Source of the DNA: CBCOTE01 sp965112965
Lineage (GTDB): Bacteria; Desulfobacterota; Desulfovibrionia; Desulfovibrionales; Desulfovibrionaceae
NCBI GenBank assembly: GCA_965112965.1
Contig: CBCOTE010000019.1
Span: 186,001-250,000 of the forward strand
Direction: 5' to 3'
DNA: 64,000 nt
Shown here: positions 20,786 to 29,562 of the stretch, piece after piece
Numbering within the stretch: position 1 is the stretch's first letter
Layout of the letters: the number at the start of each line of letters is the position of its first letter
Notes under the pieces: generated by a model
The model's database searches: none
Seen by the model: the letters and a program-made list of their open reading frames with translations, nothing else
Told to the model about the DNA's origin: nothing
Translations under genes and position numbers: made by a program

Positions 20786-20983
20786 ATGGATAATCCCATC
20801 GTACAGAGCACTATTATAGGTGGGTCTGGGGGTTTGTTTAACGGTTTAAGTGATATTCTTAGCGTGGGCTTGGGTTATGGCATAGGTCTAGATATGTTAT
20901 CTGGATTCTTCGCAGGTTGGTCCAAAGCCTGGAGGCAATATCAAAAATTTAGCTACGACCGGACATCACGGCCTTCAGGCTAA
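20786..20983 (+). CDS. Small glycine-rich hydrophobic protein, unknown
   Basis: A 65-residue reading frame starting MDNPIVQSTIIGGSGGLFNG. The ATG is preceded by a near-ideal site (TTAGGAGGGATTA, core ending 5 bases before the start). It ends 24 bases before the VanZ-like gene and on the same strand, so the two may be co-transcribed. The middle (LSDILSVGLGYGIGLDMLSGFF) could be one amphipathic or membrane helix rich in Gly; the tail is basic and polar. I recognise no family. It is believable because of the ribosome binding site and spacing, not because of similarity. Confidence 0.5.
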   Translation: MDNPIVQSTIIGGSGGLFNGLSDILSVGLGYGIGLDMLSGFFAGWSKAWRQYQKFSYDRTSRPSG

Positions 20984-21007
20984 GCTGGTTTTCCGGAGTA
21001 CAGACCC

Positions 21008-21475
21008 ATGGTGCAGTCGGAGCGCAGCTGTGTGGGTGACGTTCCTGTATACGATTTTGGCCAAGCCGACCGAGGCTGGATTTGGCGAGTACTCATCACG
21101 ATATGGGGGCTGGAGATCCTAGTATATGTCGGGTTGGCGCTATTCCCACTCAGTCTTCCTTTGCAACATATTGTCGCGTGCCGTTTGCCTTTTTATGGGC
21201 TGTTATCCTTAGATGACCTGCTCCACTTTTTAAGTTTTTTTCTACTAGCGGTGCCGGTGCCGCTGACTTTTTGTTTTAAGTTAGACGCATACCTAGCCCT
21301 ACTGTTTTTAGTGCTCTTGGCTGTGGTCACTGAGCTCTTGCAGTTGTTCATTCCTCATCGTCGTTTTGACCTAGTAGATCTATCGGCTAATTTACTGGGC
21401 TGCCTTGTTGGATTTCTATTAGGGGCGGTACTGCGATGCTGGTGTGACGGTAATAAGAAAGGACGGCATAGTTAA
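21008..21475 (+). CDS. VanZ-like family membrane protein
   Basis: A 155-residue protein with about four membrane segments. The VanZ-like pattern is clear: LDDLLHFLSFFLLAVPVPL (family D...H...f), then LALLFLVLLAVVTELLQLFI with the conserved Glu and Gln, then PHRRFDLVDLSANLLGCLVG (family p.R..d..D...N..G...G). VanZ raises teicoplanin resistance in enterococci by an unclear route; relatives in Gram-negatives are mostly uncharacterised. The start ATG is preceded by CCGGAG about 12 bases upstream. Probably in one transcript with the small protein before it. Next to it, RNase J is convergent. Confidence 0.85.
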   Translation: MVQSERSCVGDVPVYDFGQADRGWIWRVLITIWGLEILVYVGLALFPLSLPLQHIVACRLPFYGLLSLDDLLHFLSFFLLAVPVPLTFCFKLDAYLALLFLVLLAVVTELLQLFIPHRRFDLVDLSANLLGCLVGFLLGAVLRCWCDGNKKGRHS

Positions 21476-21592
21476 CTTTAGTGACGAAGACGTGGTACAG
21501 TCTCTTTTAGACTCCCGATTTCTGATGATGGAGGCAGCGCGTGGTTCACGTGTATATGGCTGCTAGATACAATAGCGAATATATATTGTTCT

Positions 21593-23257
21593 TTATAAAT
21601 AAACTATTAGCGGCAGTACTACCGGGTCACGCTCCAACACCATACGGAAAAAACGACGTAGCGAGGAGCGGATGCGGTTTTTTAGTTTTGAATACTCCTT
21701 GGGTGGGACGTTCTCAAAGATTTCCAATATTATGCATTTTACATCTTCTAGAAAGTGGCTGGCCTCAGGCTCGAACAAGAAGCCCTTGGAGAGAATATCT
21801 GGGCCTACTAGAATCTCCCAGGTCTGTTTGTTTACTACAAGCAGGGCCACCACCAGTCCTTCTCCGCCCAATAGCTGTCGTTCCTTAAGCACGGTCTGGC
21901 CTACATCGCCTACGCCTTTGCCGTCTACATAGATGTGCTCAACCGGCACACTCTTCTCAAAGTGGATGCCCTGGGGCAGAAAGGTCAGCGGGCTACCGTC
22001 TTCGAGCACGATAGCCCGTTCCGGAGCTACCCCGCACTCCCGAGCCAGTCGACAGTGCTTAGCCAGATGTCGGTATTCTCCATGTATCGGTACAAAAAAT
22101 TTGGGCTTCACTGTGGTTAATATGAGTCGTAGTTCCTCTTTGTAGGCATGGCCCGAGGCGTGTATAGCCTGTACCTTTTCGTAGAGCACCTCGGCCCCTA
22201 ATTTATAGAGCCGGTTGATCATTTTTGTGATGGCCCGCACGTTACCGGGAATGAAGCGAGAGGATAGGATCACCGTATCTCCAGGATGGATAGATAGTTT
22301 CCTGTGTTCTTCCATGGCGATGCGCGTGAGGGCCGACAGGGGCTCGCCCTGGGAGCCTGTGACTAGCACTACTACCTCCTTGTCGGGCAGCTCTACTAGA
22401 TCTTTCAAATCTACGTAGGTGTCTGTCGGGATACGTAAGAATTTAAGATCGCGGGCGATTTCTATATTCGTCAGGATACTGCGGCCATTCGCTGCCACTT
22501 TGCGGCCAGTTTGCCAAGCCAAGTTGAAGACTCCCTGCATGCGTTGGATGTGACTGGAAAAGAGAGTGATAATAATCCTGCCGTGGGCTTGTCTAAATAT
22601 CTCAGCTAGCGAAGCCATGGTTTCGCGTTCGGTGAGGGCGTGTCCCTCGAGTTCCACGTTGGTGGAGTCTGAGAGCAAGAGCAGTGTGCCGTTGCCTTCG
22701 TTGGCAAAGCGGCAGAAGGCATTCAGATCCGTGACGTTGTCGTCCAAGGGCTGGGGGTCGATTTTGAAGTCGCCTGTATGTACGATGCGGCCTATTGGAG
22801 TTTCGATACCTAATCCATATCCTTGAATGATTGAATGGCAGACCGGAAAGAAGGTGACGGCTAGGTCTCCCAGAGATAGTCGCCAGTGCGGCTCTACTGG
22901 CACGAGCTCAGTATTTCGCTTTAGATTATGTGCTTTAAGTTTGTTCTCCACCAGGGCTAAGGTAAAGCGCGAGGAATATAACGGAGTGTCCACGTGGGGG
23001 AGCAGCCAGGGCAGGGCGCCGATATGGTCTTCGTGTCCATGGGTGAGTATAATGCCCCGGAGTTTGTCTTTGCGCGCTAAAAGGTAGTTAAAGCGTGGAA
23101 TAACTACGTCTATGCCTAGCAAACAATCATCTGGGAACATAAGGCCGCAGTCGATGACGATGAGGTCTTGAGCGGTTTCCACGAGCAGACAGTTGAGCCC
23201 GATTTCGCCCAGGCCCCCTAGTGGAGTGATAGTAACGTATGGTTCAGGAGCGGGCAT
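21593..23257 (-). CDS. rnj: Ribonuclease J
   Basis: A 554-residue metallo-beta-lactamase/beta-CASP nuclease that degrades and matures RNA (5-prime exonuclease and endonuclease in the family). The first metal motif is LTHGHEDHIGALP (His73, His75, Asp77, His78). Further metal ligands lie in FFPVCHSIIQGYG and IVHTGDFKID. The beta-CASP part shows LLLSDSTNVELEG and VVLVTGSQGEPLSALTR, and the last motif is IHASGHAYKEEL, then FFVPIHGEYRHL. Length is typical. It overlaps the end of plsC by 14 bases, so the two are translationally linked. Presence of RNase J is usual in Desulfovibrio-type bacteria and unusual in gamma-proteobacteria. Confidence 0.97.
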   Translation of the reverse strand: MPAPEPYVTITPLGGLGEIGLNCLLVETAQDLIVIDCGLMFPDDCLLGIDVVIPRFNYLLARKDKLRGIILTHGHEDHIGALPWLLPHVDTPLYSSRFTLALVENKLKAHNLKRNTELVPVEPHWRLSLGDLAVTFFPVCHSIIQGYGLGIETPIGRIVHTGDFKIDPQPLDDNVTDLNAFCRFANEGNGTLLLLSDSTNVELEGHALTERETMASLAEIFRQAHGRIIITLFSSHIQRMQGVFNLAWQTGRKVAANGRSILTNIEIARDLKFLRIPTDTYVDLKDLVELPDKEVVVLVTGSQGEPLSALTRIAMEEHRKLSIHPGDTVILSSRFIPGNVRAITKMINRLYKLGAEVLYEKVQAIHASGHAYKEELRLILTTVKPKFFVPIHGEYRHLAKHCRLARECGVAPERAIVLEDGSPLTFLPQGIHFEKSVPVEHIYVDGKGVGDVGQTVLKERQLLGGEGLVVALLVVNKQTWEILVGPDILSKGFLFEPEASHFLEDVKCIILEIFENVPPKEYSKLKNRIRSSLRRFFRMVLERDPVVLPLIVYL

Positions 23258-24107
23258 TGGGAGGTTCCCTTAAGCTATTGGGTGGGCGAACCGATGTATT
23301 AGACGTTGGAAGATATTTTTTTGGTAATGGTTTCGGTGCGGTGTCCAGGGTTATAGTACCAGTCTGTCGACCCGGCCCGTCGCGGAGCTCCAAATAGGCG
23401 GAGTTCATGAGCGCGTATAAGTCGTCCTTCAGTCGCTCTCTGTCCTTAATGGTGTAGAAGCCTTGGATGACTACTGGAGGCAACGTCCGGACACGTATAT
23501 CGCGATGTGCTGGATTCAAGGTGAACAAACTACCTGGCATGGCTTCTCGGGTGCCGGCAAGGATTACTGGCATGATGGGCAGGCCGCATTTAATGGCTAT
23601 TACCATGCCACCGATTTTGTAATCGGACAAGTGCGTCGGCCATTTGTTGCGCGTGCCTTCGGGAAATATTACAATGGTATGTCCTCGTTTTGACTGTTCT
23701 ACAGCAAAATCAATGCCTTTCATGGCTCGTCTTGGATGGCTGCGGTTGATGGGTATGTGTCCAGCCTGGCGCATGGCTGGGCCGATTATAGGGATATGGA
23801 AGAGGGTATCTTTAGCGATGAAGCCCAGAGTACGGTGCGGGAAAATAGTAAATATGGCGAATACGTCCAAATAGCTTTGGTGGTTAGCCATGAGCACGCA
23901 AGGCATCTCCGGAGGCAGGTCTTTTAAGGCTAAGAGGTCTGCATGGATACGGATGCCAGCTGCTTTGAGGAATAGGCGACTCCAATGGTAGCCGCACCAC
24001 ATACCTATCCGGCCACTGCGGTCGAAATAGCTGACGAATATGGCTACGCTAGTAAAAAAGAACGTAAGGGGGATGAAATAGCAGGTGGCCCAGAGTTTGC
24101 GCAGCAT
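23244..24107 (-). CDS. plsC: 1-acyl-sn-glycerol-3-phosphate acyltransferase
   Basis: A 287-residue PlsC/LPLAT enzyme that adds the second acyl chain to lysophosphatidic acid, giving phosphatidic acid at the inner membrane. The catalytic motif NHQSYLD sits at residues 75-81 (H....D), and the substrate motif FPEGTR at 147-152; MPVILAGTREAMP corresponds to the later P.ai.G block. An N-terminal membrane helix (YFIPLTFFFTSVAIFVSYF) anchors it. It is upstream of rnj in the same direction with a 14-base overlap. The C-terminal 40 residues are Pro/Thr-rich and poorly conserved. The ribosome binding site is weak (GATGGAA). Strongly identified. Confidence 0.95.
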   Translation of the reverse strand: MLRKLWATCYFIPLTFFFTSVAIFVSYFDRSGRIGMWCGYHWSRLFLKAAGIRIHADLLALKDLPPEMPCVLMANHQSYLDVFAIFTIFPHRTLGFIAKDTLFHIPIIGPAMRQAGHIPINRSHPRRAMKGIDFAVEQSKRGHTIVIFPEGTRNKWPTHLSDYKIGGMVIAIKCGLPIMPVILAGTREAMPGSLFTLNPAHRDIRVRTLPPVVIQGFYTIKDRERLKDDLYALMNSAYLELRDGPGRQTGTITLDTAPKPLPKKYLPTSNTSVRPPNSLREPPNARS

Positions 24108-25066
24108 ATAGATTCCATCAAAAAAATAGTATTTTGTTCTTACTATGCAGAAGTATCGGAAAAAGCTATAGAAAAAAAGAGTTATATATCGTCAGTTTTG
24201 GACGGTTATACTTTCCTCGGCGATTTGTGCGCGGATTTGGATTGGACTGTATTGGTGAGATAACATGGCGCGTGATATGTCATTTTCTATATGGAGTTTC
24301 CGCTTGCTATCGTGCATACGCTGGCACTTCCGCTGACTGTGGGCCTGATTTAGAGAAGCACTGCTAGTGCTTTACTGGAGGTTCTATTTTTAGTCAGTTC
24401 TGGTATATGTCATTGGAGAACGTTGCGGGCTAGTGTATCGAGCTCTACTGTAGTACCTTCTTTTGATTGTATTTTTTAGTTGCTAGCTGTACTTACTTTT
24501 ATTTTTTTCTGGATGCAGTCTGTGCCGTACGGCTATCTACGGGCGTACGCGCCATGGCTTTAGTTTTGCAATTTTTTCACCAAATACGGATGGATACGAT
24601 TACCTCGTTGTCTACGAGTTCTGACGCCGGAGTATCTAGGCTATTTACCTTTTTTCGTTGGTGGCAAGCGACTACTAATTTATTTTGAGCGCGGGTTAGA
24701 TTTTTTGGTCTATCTGCGCTTCGAGGTAGATAAAATTATATGTGGACCTGCGGTAATTATCAATTTCATTTTTTCACGCACCCCCCTTTTTTTTGTATTA
24801 AATTTATCAAACATTTAATTCTTTGAATTCGTTATCTTTTTCTGTATGAGACTCTTCTTGACAGCTATGAATATCACTATCTACATGTAAAATTATTTTT
24901 TTGGATCTATTTTCGCATATTCGGTTTCGTTATTATCTGCTATGGGCCGGGCAGATTTTTTTTGGATTTGACGTTTCGCATTTGGGCTACATATGTATAT
25001 TCTGAATCGTATCTCCACCCTACCTAAGGATGATGCCAATACTAAAAAAAGGAATAAGACAGATAT
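24108..25066. other. Intergenic decayed DNA between divergent genes
   Basis: Nothing recognisable. Reading frames are short, and T and A runs are dense (for example near 24780-24800 C6 followed by T8). Promoters for plsC (minus) and the EF-G-like gene (plus) must lie here but I cannot define them. Confidence 0.55.
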
Positions 25067-27127
25067 ATGGCCAAAACATTGGATACCCAAAGAACTTATG
25101 CGTTAGTTGGCACCGGCGGCTGTGGTAAGACTTCGCTGTCCGAGATGCTTCTTTTTCAATCTAAAGCGATTAATCGAATGGGTAAGGTCGAGGAAGGCAC
25201 TACAGTCCTTGATTACGAGCCCGAGGAGATCAAGCGGCATGGTTCGGTGCAGCCTGGCTTCGCTGCCTATACTTGGAAGGGTGGCCAGCACTTCCTTATT
25301 GATATACCTGGAGATAACAATTTCAATGGAGATATCGCCTATCTGTTGGTGGGCGTTGATGCCGTTATTTTTACTTTGGATGCTTTGGATGGAGTGCGGC
25401 CTTTAACTCATAAACTCTGGGAAGAGGTGCGCAAGGCTGACCTGCCTGCTCTAATATGCATTAATAAGATGGACCGAGACCGAGCCAATTTTGACATGGT
25501 CTTCGCCGGCCTAGAACAATTGTCTGGTGTCAAGCCTGCTCTGCTCTACTTGCCCATCGGCAAGCATGACCATTTCACCGGCCTAGTAGATATTTTAGAG
25601 GGCACAGCCCTGTTTTTTAAGGCTGACGGTAAGGCCAGTCCTGGTTGCATCCCGGCTGAGCTGACTGACCAGGTGCGGGTTCTACGTGAAGCTACGTTGG
25701 AGAATATCGCCGAGAGCGACGAGGAGTTTATGGAGAAGTACCTCAAATCCGGCAGTCTAACTGTGGCAGAAATGCGTCAGGGCCTTAAGTATGGCGTGAT
25801 CGCTGGAACTGTGGTGCCTGTTGTCCCGACCGCTGCTCTGGAAAATAAGGGTGGTATGCAGCTCCTAGACGCCGTGTCCGAGTTTTTTCCAGGCCCCTTA
25901 TCCCGTGCCCCTTGGAAGGGCGAGAACGACGTCGAGTTGCCCGTGTCCGGTAACGGACCAGCTACCTGTTTTGTTATCAAGACTATGGCCGATCTATTTG
26001 CCGGCCAGTTGTCTATTTTTCGGGTGCTTTCAGGTGAGCTAATTTCGGATTCCGTCATCCAGAACTTGACTCGTGGCGAGATCGAACGCGTGGGTCAGTT
26101 ATTGTTGTTAACGGGCAAGATCCAGATACAATCTAAAGAACCATTTGGCCCCGGTTCTTTAGTGGCTGTGGCCAAGCTCAAGGATACTTGTACTGCTGAT
26201 ATCCTGGGTCCGGCCAAGAGTGTTTTTAAGCTGAAGCGGCCTAAATTGCCGGTGAATCTTATTACCTATGCCTTATTCCCCAGGGAGAAGGGTGACGAGG
26301 ACAAGGTCTATCAGGTCGTGCAGAGAATCCTGGACGAGGATGTGAATCTGATGCTTTTTCGTGACGAGGAGTCCAGCAATATCCTGCTTAGCGGCATGGG
26401 CCAGCTACACATCGAAACCGCGGTAGAGAAAATTAGGCGGCGTTACAAAGTGGACATCGTACTTAAGGCGCCAAAAATACCCTACCGCGAGACTATTAAA
26501 GGCAATGCCGAGGTGCAGGGGCGGTATAAGAAGCAGACTGGTGGACGTGGTCAGTTTGGTGACTGTTGGGTACGTTTCGAGCCGCAACTGCGCGGCACGG
26601 GTTATAAGTACGTGGATGCCATAGTGGGCGGTGTGATTCCACGGCAGTATATTCCTGCGGTGGACAAAGGCATACAGGAGTCGTCTGCCCGCGGTTTTCT
26701 AGCCGGGTATCCTATGGTAGACTTTAAGGCTACCTGCTACTACGGCTCTTACCATACAGTGGATTCTTCGGAAATAGCCTTTAAGATTGCTGGTTCTCTT
26801 GCGTTTAAGAAGGCTATGGAGTTCTGTAAGCCGATCCTGCTTGAGCCCATCGTGTTACTGGTCGTGACTGTTCCGGACGAGAGCATGGGTGATGTGATCG
26901 GCGATCTGTCCAGCCGTCGAGGCAAGGTATTAGGCGCGGACTCAAGCGGCTGTGTTACTGAAATTAAGGCATACGTACCCATGAATGAGGTATTACGCTA
27001 TGCCCCGGACTTGCGCAGTATGACTGGTGGCCAGGGCACCTTTATTATGGAGTTCGACCACTATGAGGAAGCTCCTCCACATGTGGCTACTAAGGTCATT
27101 GCCGAAAACAGGAAAGGTGAGGAATAG
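25067..27127 (+). CDS. EF-G-like translation GTPase (EF-G2 type)
   Basis: A 686-residue GTPase with EF-G domain order. G1 is VGTGGCGKTSL (residues 14-24), the switch I region is DYEPEEIKRHGSVQPG (49-64), G3 is DIPGDNNF (79-86), and G4 is NKMDRD. Domains II-V follow, including RYKKQTGGRGQFGDCWVRFE of domain IV and MTGGQGTFIMEFDHYEEAPP near the end. Classical EF-G has RGITI in switch I and a catalytic His in DTPGH; here these are HGSVQ and Asp83. This is the pattern of the non-canonical bacterial EF-G2 family rather than the main translocase, so a second, classical fusA should exist elsewhere. Ribosome binding site AAAGGAA lies 12 bases upstream. Possible roles are ribosome recycling, stress or an unknown task. 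Confidence 0.93.
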   Translation: MAKTLDTQRTYALVGTGGCGKTSLSEMLLFQSKAINRMGKVEEGTTVLDYEPEEIKRHGSVQPGFAAYTWKGGQHFLIDIPGDNNFNGDIAYLLVGVDAVIFTLDALDGVRPLTHKLWEEVRKADLPALICINKMDRDRANFDMVFAGLEQLSGVKPALLYLPIGKHDHFTGLVDILEGTALFFKADGKASPGCIPAELTDQVRVLREATLENIAESDEEFMEKYLKSGSLTVAEMRQGLKYGVIAGTVVPVVPTAALENKGGMQLLDAVSEFFPGPLSRAPWKGENDVELPVSGNGPATCFVIKTMADLFAGQLSIFRVLSGELISDSVIQNLTRGEIERVGQLLLLTGKIQIQSKEPFGPGSLVAVAKLKDTCTADILGPAKSVFKLKRPKLPVNLITYALFPREKGDEDKVYQVVQRILDEDVNLMLFRDEESSNILLSGMGQLHIETAVEKIRRRYKVDIVLKAPKIPYRETIKGNAEVQGRYKKQTGGRGQFGDCWVRFEPQLRGTGYKYVDAIVGGVIPRQYIPAVDKGIQESSARGFLAGYPMVDFKATCYYGSYHTVDSSEIAFKIAGSLAFKKAMEFCKPILLEPIVLLVVTVPDESMGDVIGDLSSRRGKVLGADSSGCVTEIKAYVPMNEVLRYAPDLRSMTGGQGTFIMEFDHYEEAPPHVATKVIAENRKGEE

Positions 27128-27242
27128 TTTAGTTGTGCTTCCATATCAGATAGCGCTATTTAGCCTTACTCTAGATATTGAGTAGTTTTTTTTGGCTACC
27201 GGTATTGAGAGGAAGGAGAGTTTTTTTGCATACGGGTCGGGA

Positions 27243-28697
27243 ATGGCTGTAGTTAACATGAGCATCACTTTCAAGCTTCTGCTTTGGTCTCTGGCACTGG
27301 CTGGGATTTTCAGTGGGGCGGCGGGATTTTTATTTACCGGCCTAGAATCTGTGGTCCAGGTTTCTACTGGTATTATCGGCGTCAATTATGCCATCGACAT
27401 TGAGACCAGTCGCATGATCGGTCGACTTATCTCTATGCTTGAAAACCGTAAACGCTACAATATTCTTAAGAAGGAAGAAAGCGCCGAATCTGCCCAGGTT
27501 AATTTTAAGGAGTATAGTGAGTTCCTCAAAAACGCCAAGGAACGAATCCCAGACATTCAACTTCTTGATGAGCTTTCAGCTGAGTTGACCGACCAGATCA
27601 TCGCTTCGATCACCGTCGGTGTCTCCCCTGAGCTAGCTGTATCCGAAGAGACGGTTAACCGTTGGATTGATTCTCTTTCAGTCATCCGTCAGCGTAACCG
27701 TGAGGAGATCCAGGGGTTACTCTTGGAACTTAATGCTACCGGTCGTAAGGCTGCTCAACGCGGTTTAGCCAGCCTGGCCGTGGCTATTCTCTTGGGCTTA
27801 GTTGGCGTTGTAGTCATTGCATTTCGCCTTAATCGTTCCCTGGCCGAGCTTCGGCGTGGCATCCGTAACTTATCCGTTGAGAGCCACTTTGTGCCTTTGC
27901 GATCTCACTCTCACGACGAGCTTGGCGAGCTTGCAGGTGCCTTTAACGACATGGCTGAACGACTCCAGACAGAAGAGCGCATGCGCGCTGACTTTATCTC
28001 AATGCTTTCCCATGAGATCCGTACCCCACTCACTAGTATCCGTGAATCGATCAATCTACTTTTGGATGGTGTTTTCAGTCCACTGAACGAAAAACAAACC
28101 CATTTTCTTGAGATCTCACTTAGGGAGGTGGATCGACTGACGGATTTGCTCACCAGGCTCCTGCGCGTCTCCAGTCTCGAGTCCTCCAAACTTTTTCTCG
28201 TTCTCTCTTCGGTTCATGGCCGCCTGCTTGTGGAGTCCGCCCTGGAGCGTGTGCATGGCGCTGCCCTGGCCAAACATCTTACTCTTGTGGCAGATTTGTC
28301 CCCGGACCTCTGCCCAGTACTTGTGGATTTGGGCCACATCGAGCAGGTCTTACTTAATTTATTAGGAAACGCCATTAAGTTTTCCCCCCTGGGCGGTATT
28401 GTGCGCGCCGGTGTGTGGCCGGCCAAAGTGATTGGGTCAGTTGTCGGGGAAGGGAGGGGCCGACCCGGCGAGGTGATATTTCTTGTAGAAGACCAAGGGC
28501 CGGGCATACCGTTTGAAGACCAGCCTCATGTATTTCTAAAATATTATCGTGCCTCTAATGTGCGTGACTCTATCGATGGCGCCGGCCTGGGATTAGGCAT
28601 ATCAAAAGCTATCATTGAAGCCCATGGTGGTCGCTTGTGGTTAGAAAGCGAACCAGGCAGAGGGGCTCGTTTCTATTTTTCACTTCCCAGTGCTTAA
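27243..28697 (+). CDS. Membrane sensor histidine kinase (GlrK/QseE-like)
   Basis: About 484 residues: a first membrane helix near residues 10-30, a helical periplasmic region, a second helix (GLASLAVAILLGLVGVVVIA), a HAMP linker, then HisKA with ISMLSHEIRTPLTSIRESIN (phospho-His in SHE) and the ATPase domain with N box HIEQVLLNLLGNAIKFSP, G1 EDQGPGIP and G2 GAGLGLGISKAIIEAHGG. I chose the ATG at 27243; the frame is open from a TTG at 27192, and AAGGAGAG at about 27213-27220 followed by a T7 run could serve another start. ATG 27258 is also possible. Followed by a lipoprotein and a sigma-54 activator, the order seen for GlrK-QseG-GlrR, an envelope-sensing system in enterobacteria. Family firm, equivalence inferred. 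Confidence 0.92.
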   Translation: MAVVNMSITFKLLLWSLALAGIFSGAAGFLFTGLESVVQVSTGIIGVNYAIDIETSRMIGRLISMLENRKRYNILKKEESAESAQVNFKEYSEFLKNAKERIPDIQLLDELSAELTDQIIASITVGVSPELAVSEETVNRWIDSLSVIRQRNREEIQGLLLELNATGRKAAQRGLASLAVAILLGLVGVVVIAFRLNRSLAELRRGIRNLSVESHFVPLRSHSHDELGELAGAFNDMAERLQTEERMRADFISMLSHEIRTPLTSIRESINLLLDGVFSPLNEKQTHFLEISLREVDRLTDLLTRLLRVSSLESSKLFLVLSSVHGRLLVESALERVHGAALAKHLTLVADLSPDLCPVLVDLGHIEQVLLNLLGNAIKFSPLGGIVRAGVWPAKVIGSVVGEGRGRPGEVIFLVEDQGPGIPFEDQPHVFLKYYRASNVRDSIDGAGLGLGISKAIIEAHGGRLWLESEPGRGARFYFSLPSA

Positions 28698-28719
28698 GTT
28701 TGGGGATAGGGGTATTGGC

Positions 28720-29412
28720 ATGCGGATTTCTAGGTATGAGTGTTCAACTACAGGCCTTGGCCGACCATCTGTCCGGAGCAGAACTCCCCGTGCTTGGACA
28801 TGGCTAATTTTATTCTCTGTAGTTGGACTTCTAGTCGTCTTATTGGTTGGGGCGGGATGTAAAGCCCGACAAAATATTTTTCCCGGTCTATTTGCCAGAG
28901 ATCCGCAGCAGTTTTATGCCCTGGCCCTGGCTGATTATATAGCTGGAAACTACCATGATGCCATACGTCGGTTCCATAAACTAGCCGAGACGGTTATAGA
29001 CCTAAAACTCCGACGTAAAGTTTTCTTTGGTCTGGCCTGTGCTTCTTTAGCTGCGGCTGACAGCGATGAGAGTCATCGTGACGCTCTAGTCCATTGGCAT
29101 AATTGGTTGCGACTGCTGCCTATAAATCCAGAACTGGAAGATCCGCGCCTACTCACCACGTTGCTTTCTCGTTTACGGCTTCCTATTTTGGACGAGGATA
29201 GGCCTTCTGGTCAACTATCTTTCGCAGCGGATAAGGATCCTTGTGTCAGTTATCGTGTCGCTCGAGATCTATCTAAGTTAAAGAAAGAGCTCAAGCAGAA
29301 GGCCGATGAGAGCATGCTTCTACGAGAGCAGCTTTCAGCCCTTCAGAATCAGCTTAATAATCTTGAGTGTTTGCATCATGAGATTGAGCAGCGCAAGAAG
29401 AAGGTTGAATAA
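28720..29412 (+). CDS. QseG-like lipoprotein between sensor kinase and regulator
   Basis: About 230 residues. A hydrophobic stretch LILFSVVGLLVVLLVGAGC ends in a lipobox-like LVGAGC, so it is probably a lipoprotein though the N-terminal basic segment before it is long. The middle has a tetratricopeptide-like pair of helices (FYALALADYIAGNYHDAIRR, then FHKLAET). The C-terminus is a coiled coil (LREQLSALQNQLNNLECLHH, then EIEQRKKKVE), resembling the end of QseG/YfhG. Position between the kinase and the sigma-54 regulator supports that role: in E. coli QseG links the outer membrane to the kinase. Start ATG at 28720 follows GGGGATAGGGG; an overlapping GTG at 28690 is less likely. Gap to the kinase is 22 bases. 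Confidence 0.75.
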   Translation: MRISRYECSTTGLGRPSVRSRTPRAWTWLILFSVVGLLVVLLVGAGCKARQNIFPGLFARDPQQFYALALADYIAGNYHDAIRRFHKLAETVIDLKLRRKVFFGLACASLAAADSDESHRDALVHWHNWLRLLPINPELEDPRLLTTLLSRLRLPILDEDRPSGQLSFAADKDPCVSYRVARDLSKLKKELKQKADESMLLREQLSALQNQLNNLECLHHEIEQRKKKVE

Positions 29413-29562
29413 GCCTGGACGTTAGCATATACTATGCTGTTATATATGCGCGGCCCCCGGTTAAGGTTAGGTCTGTACCCGGCCTGATTGGGGTCCAATC
29501 TGCGGGCAGGCTACCCCGTAGTATGGTTCTTTATCCCAGTCTTACACTATGGATTATGGTTC

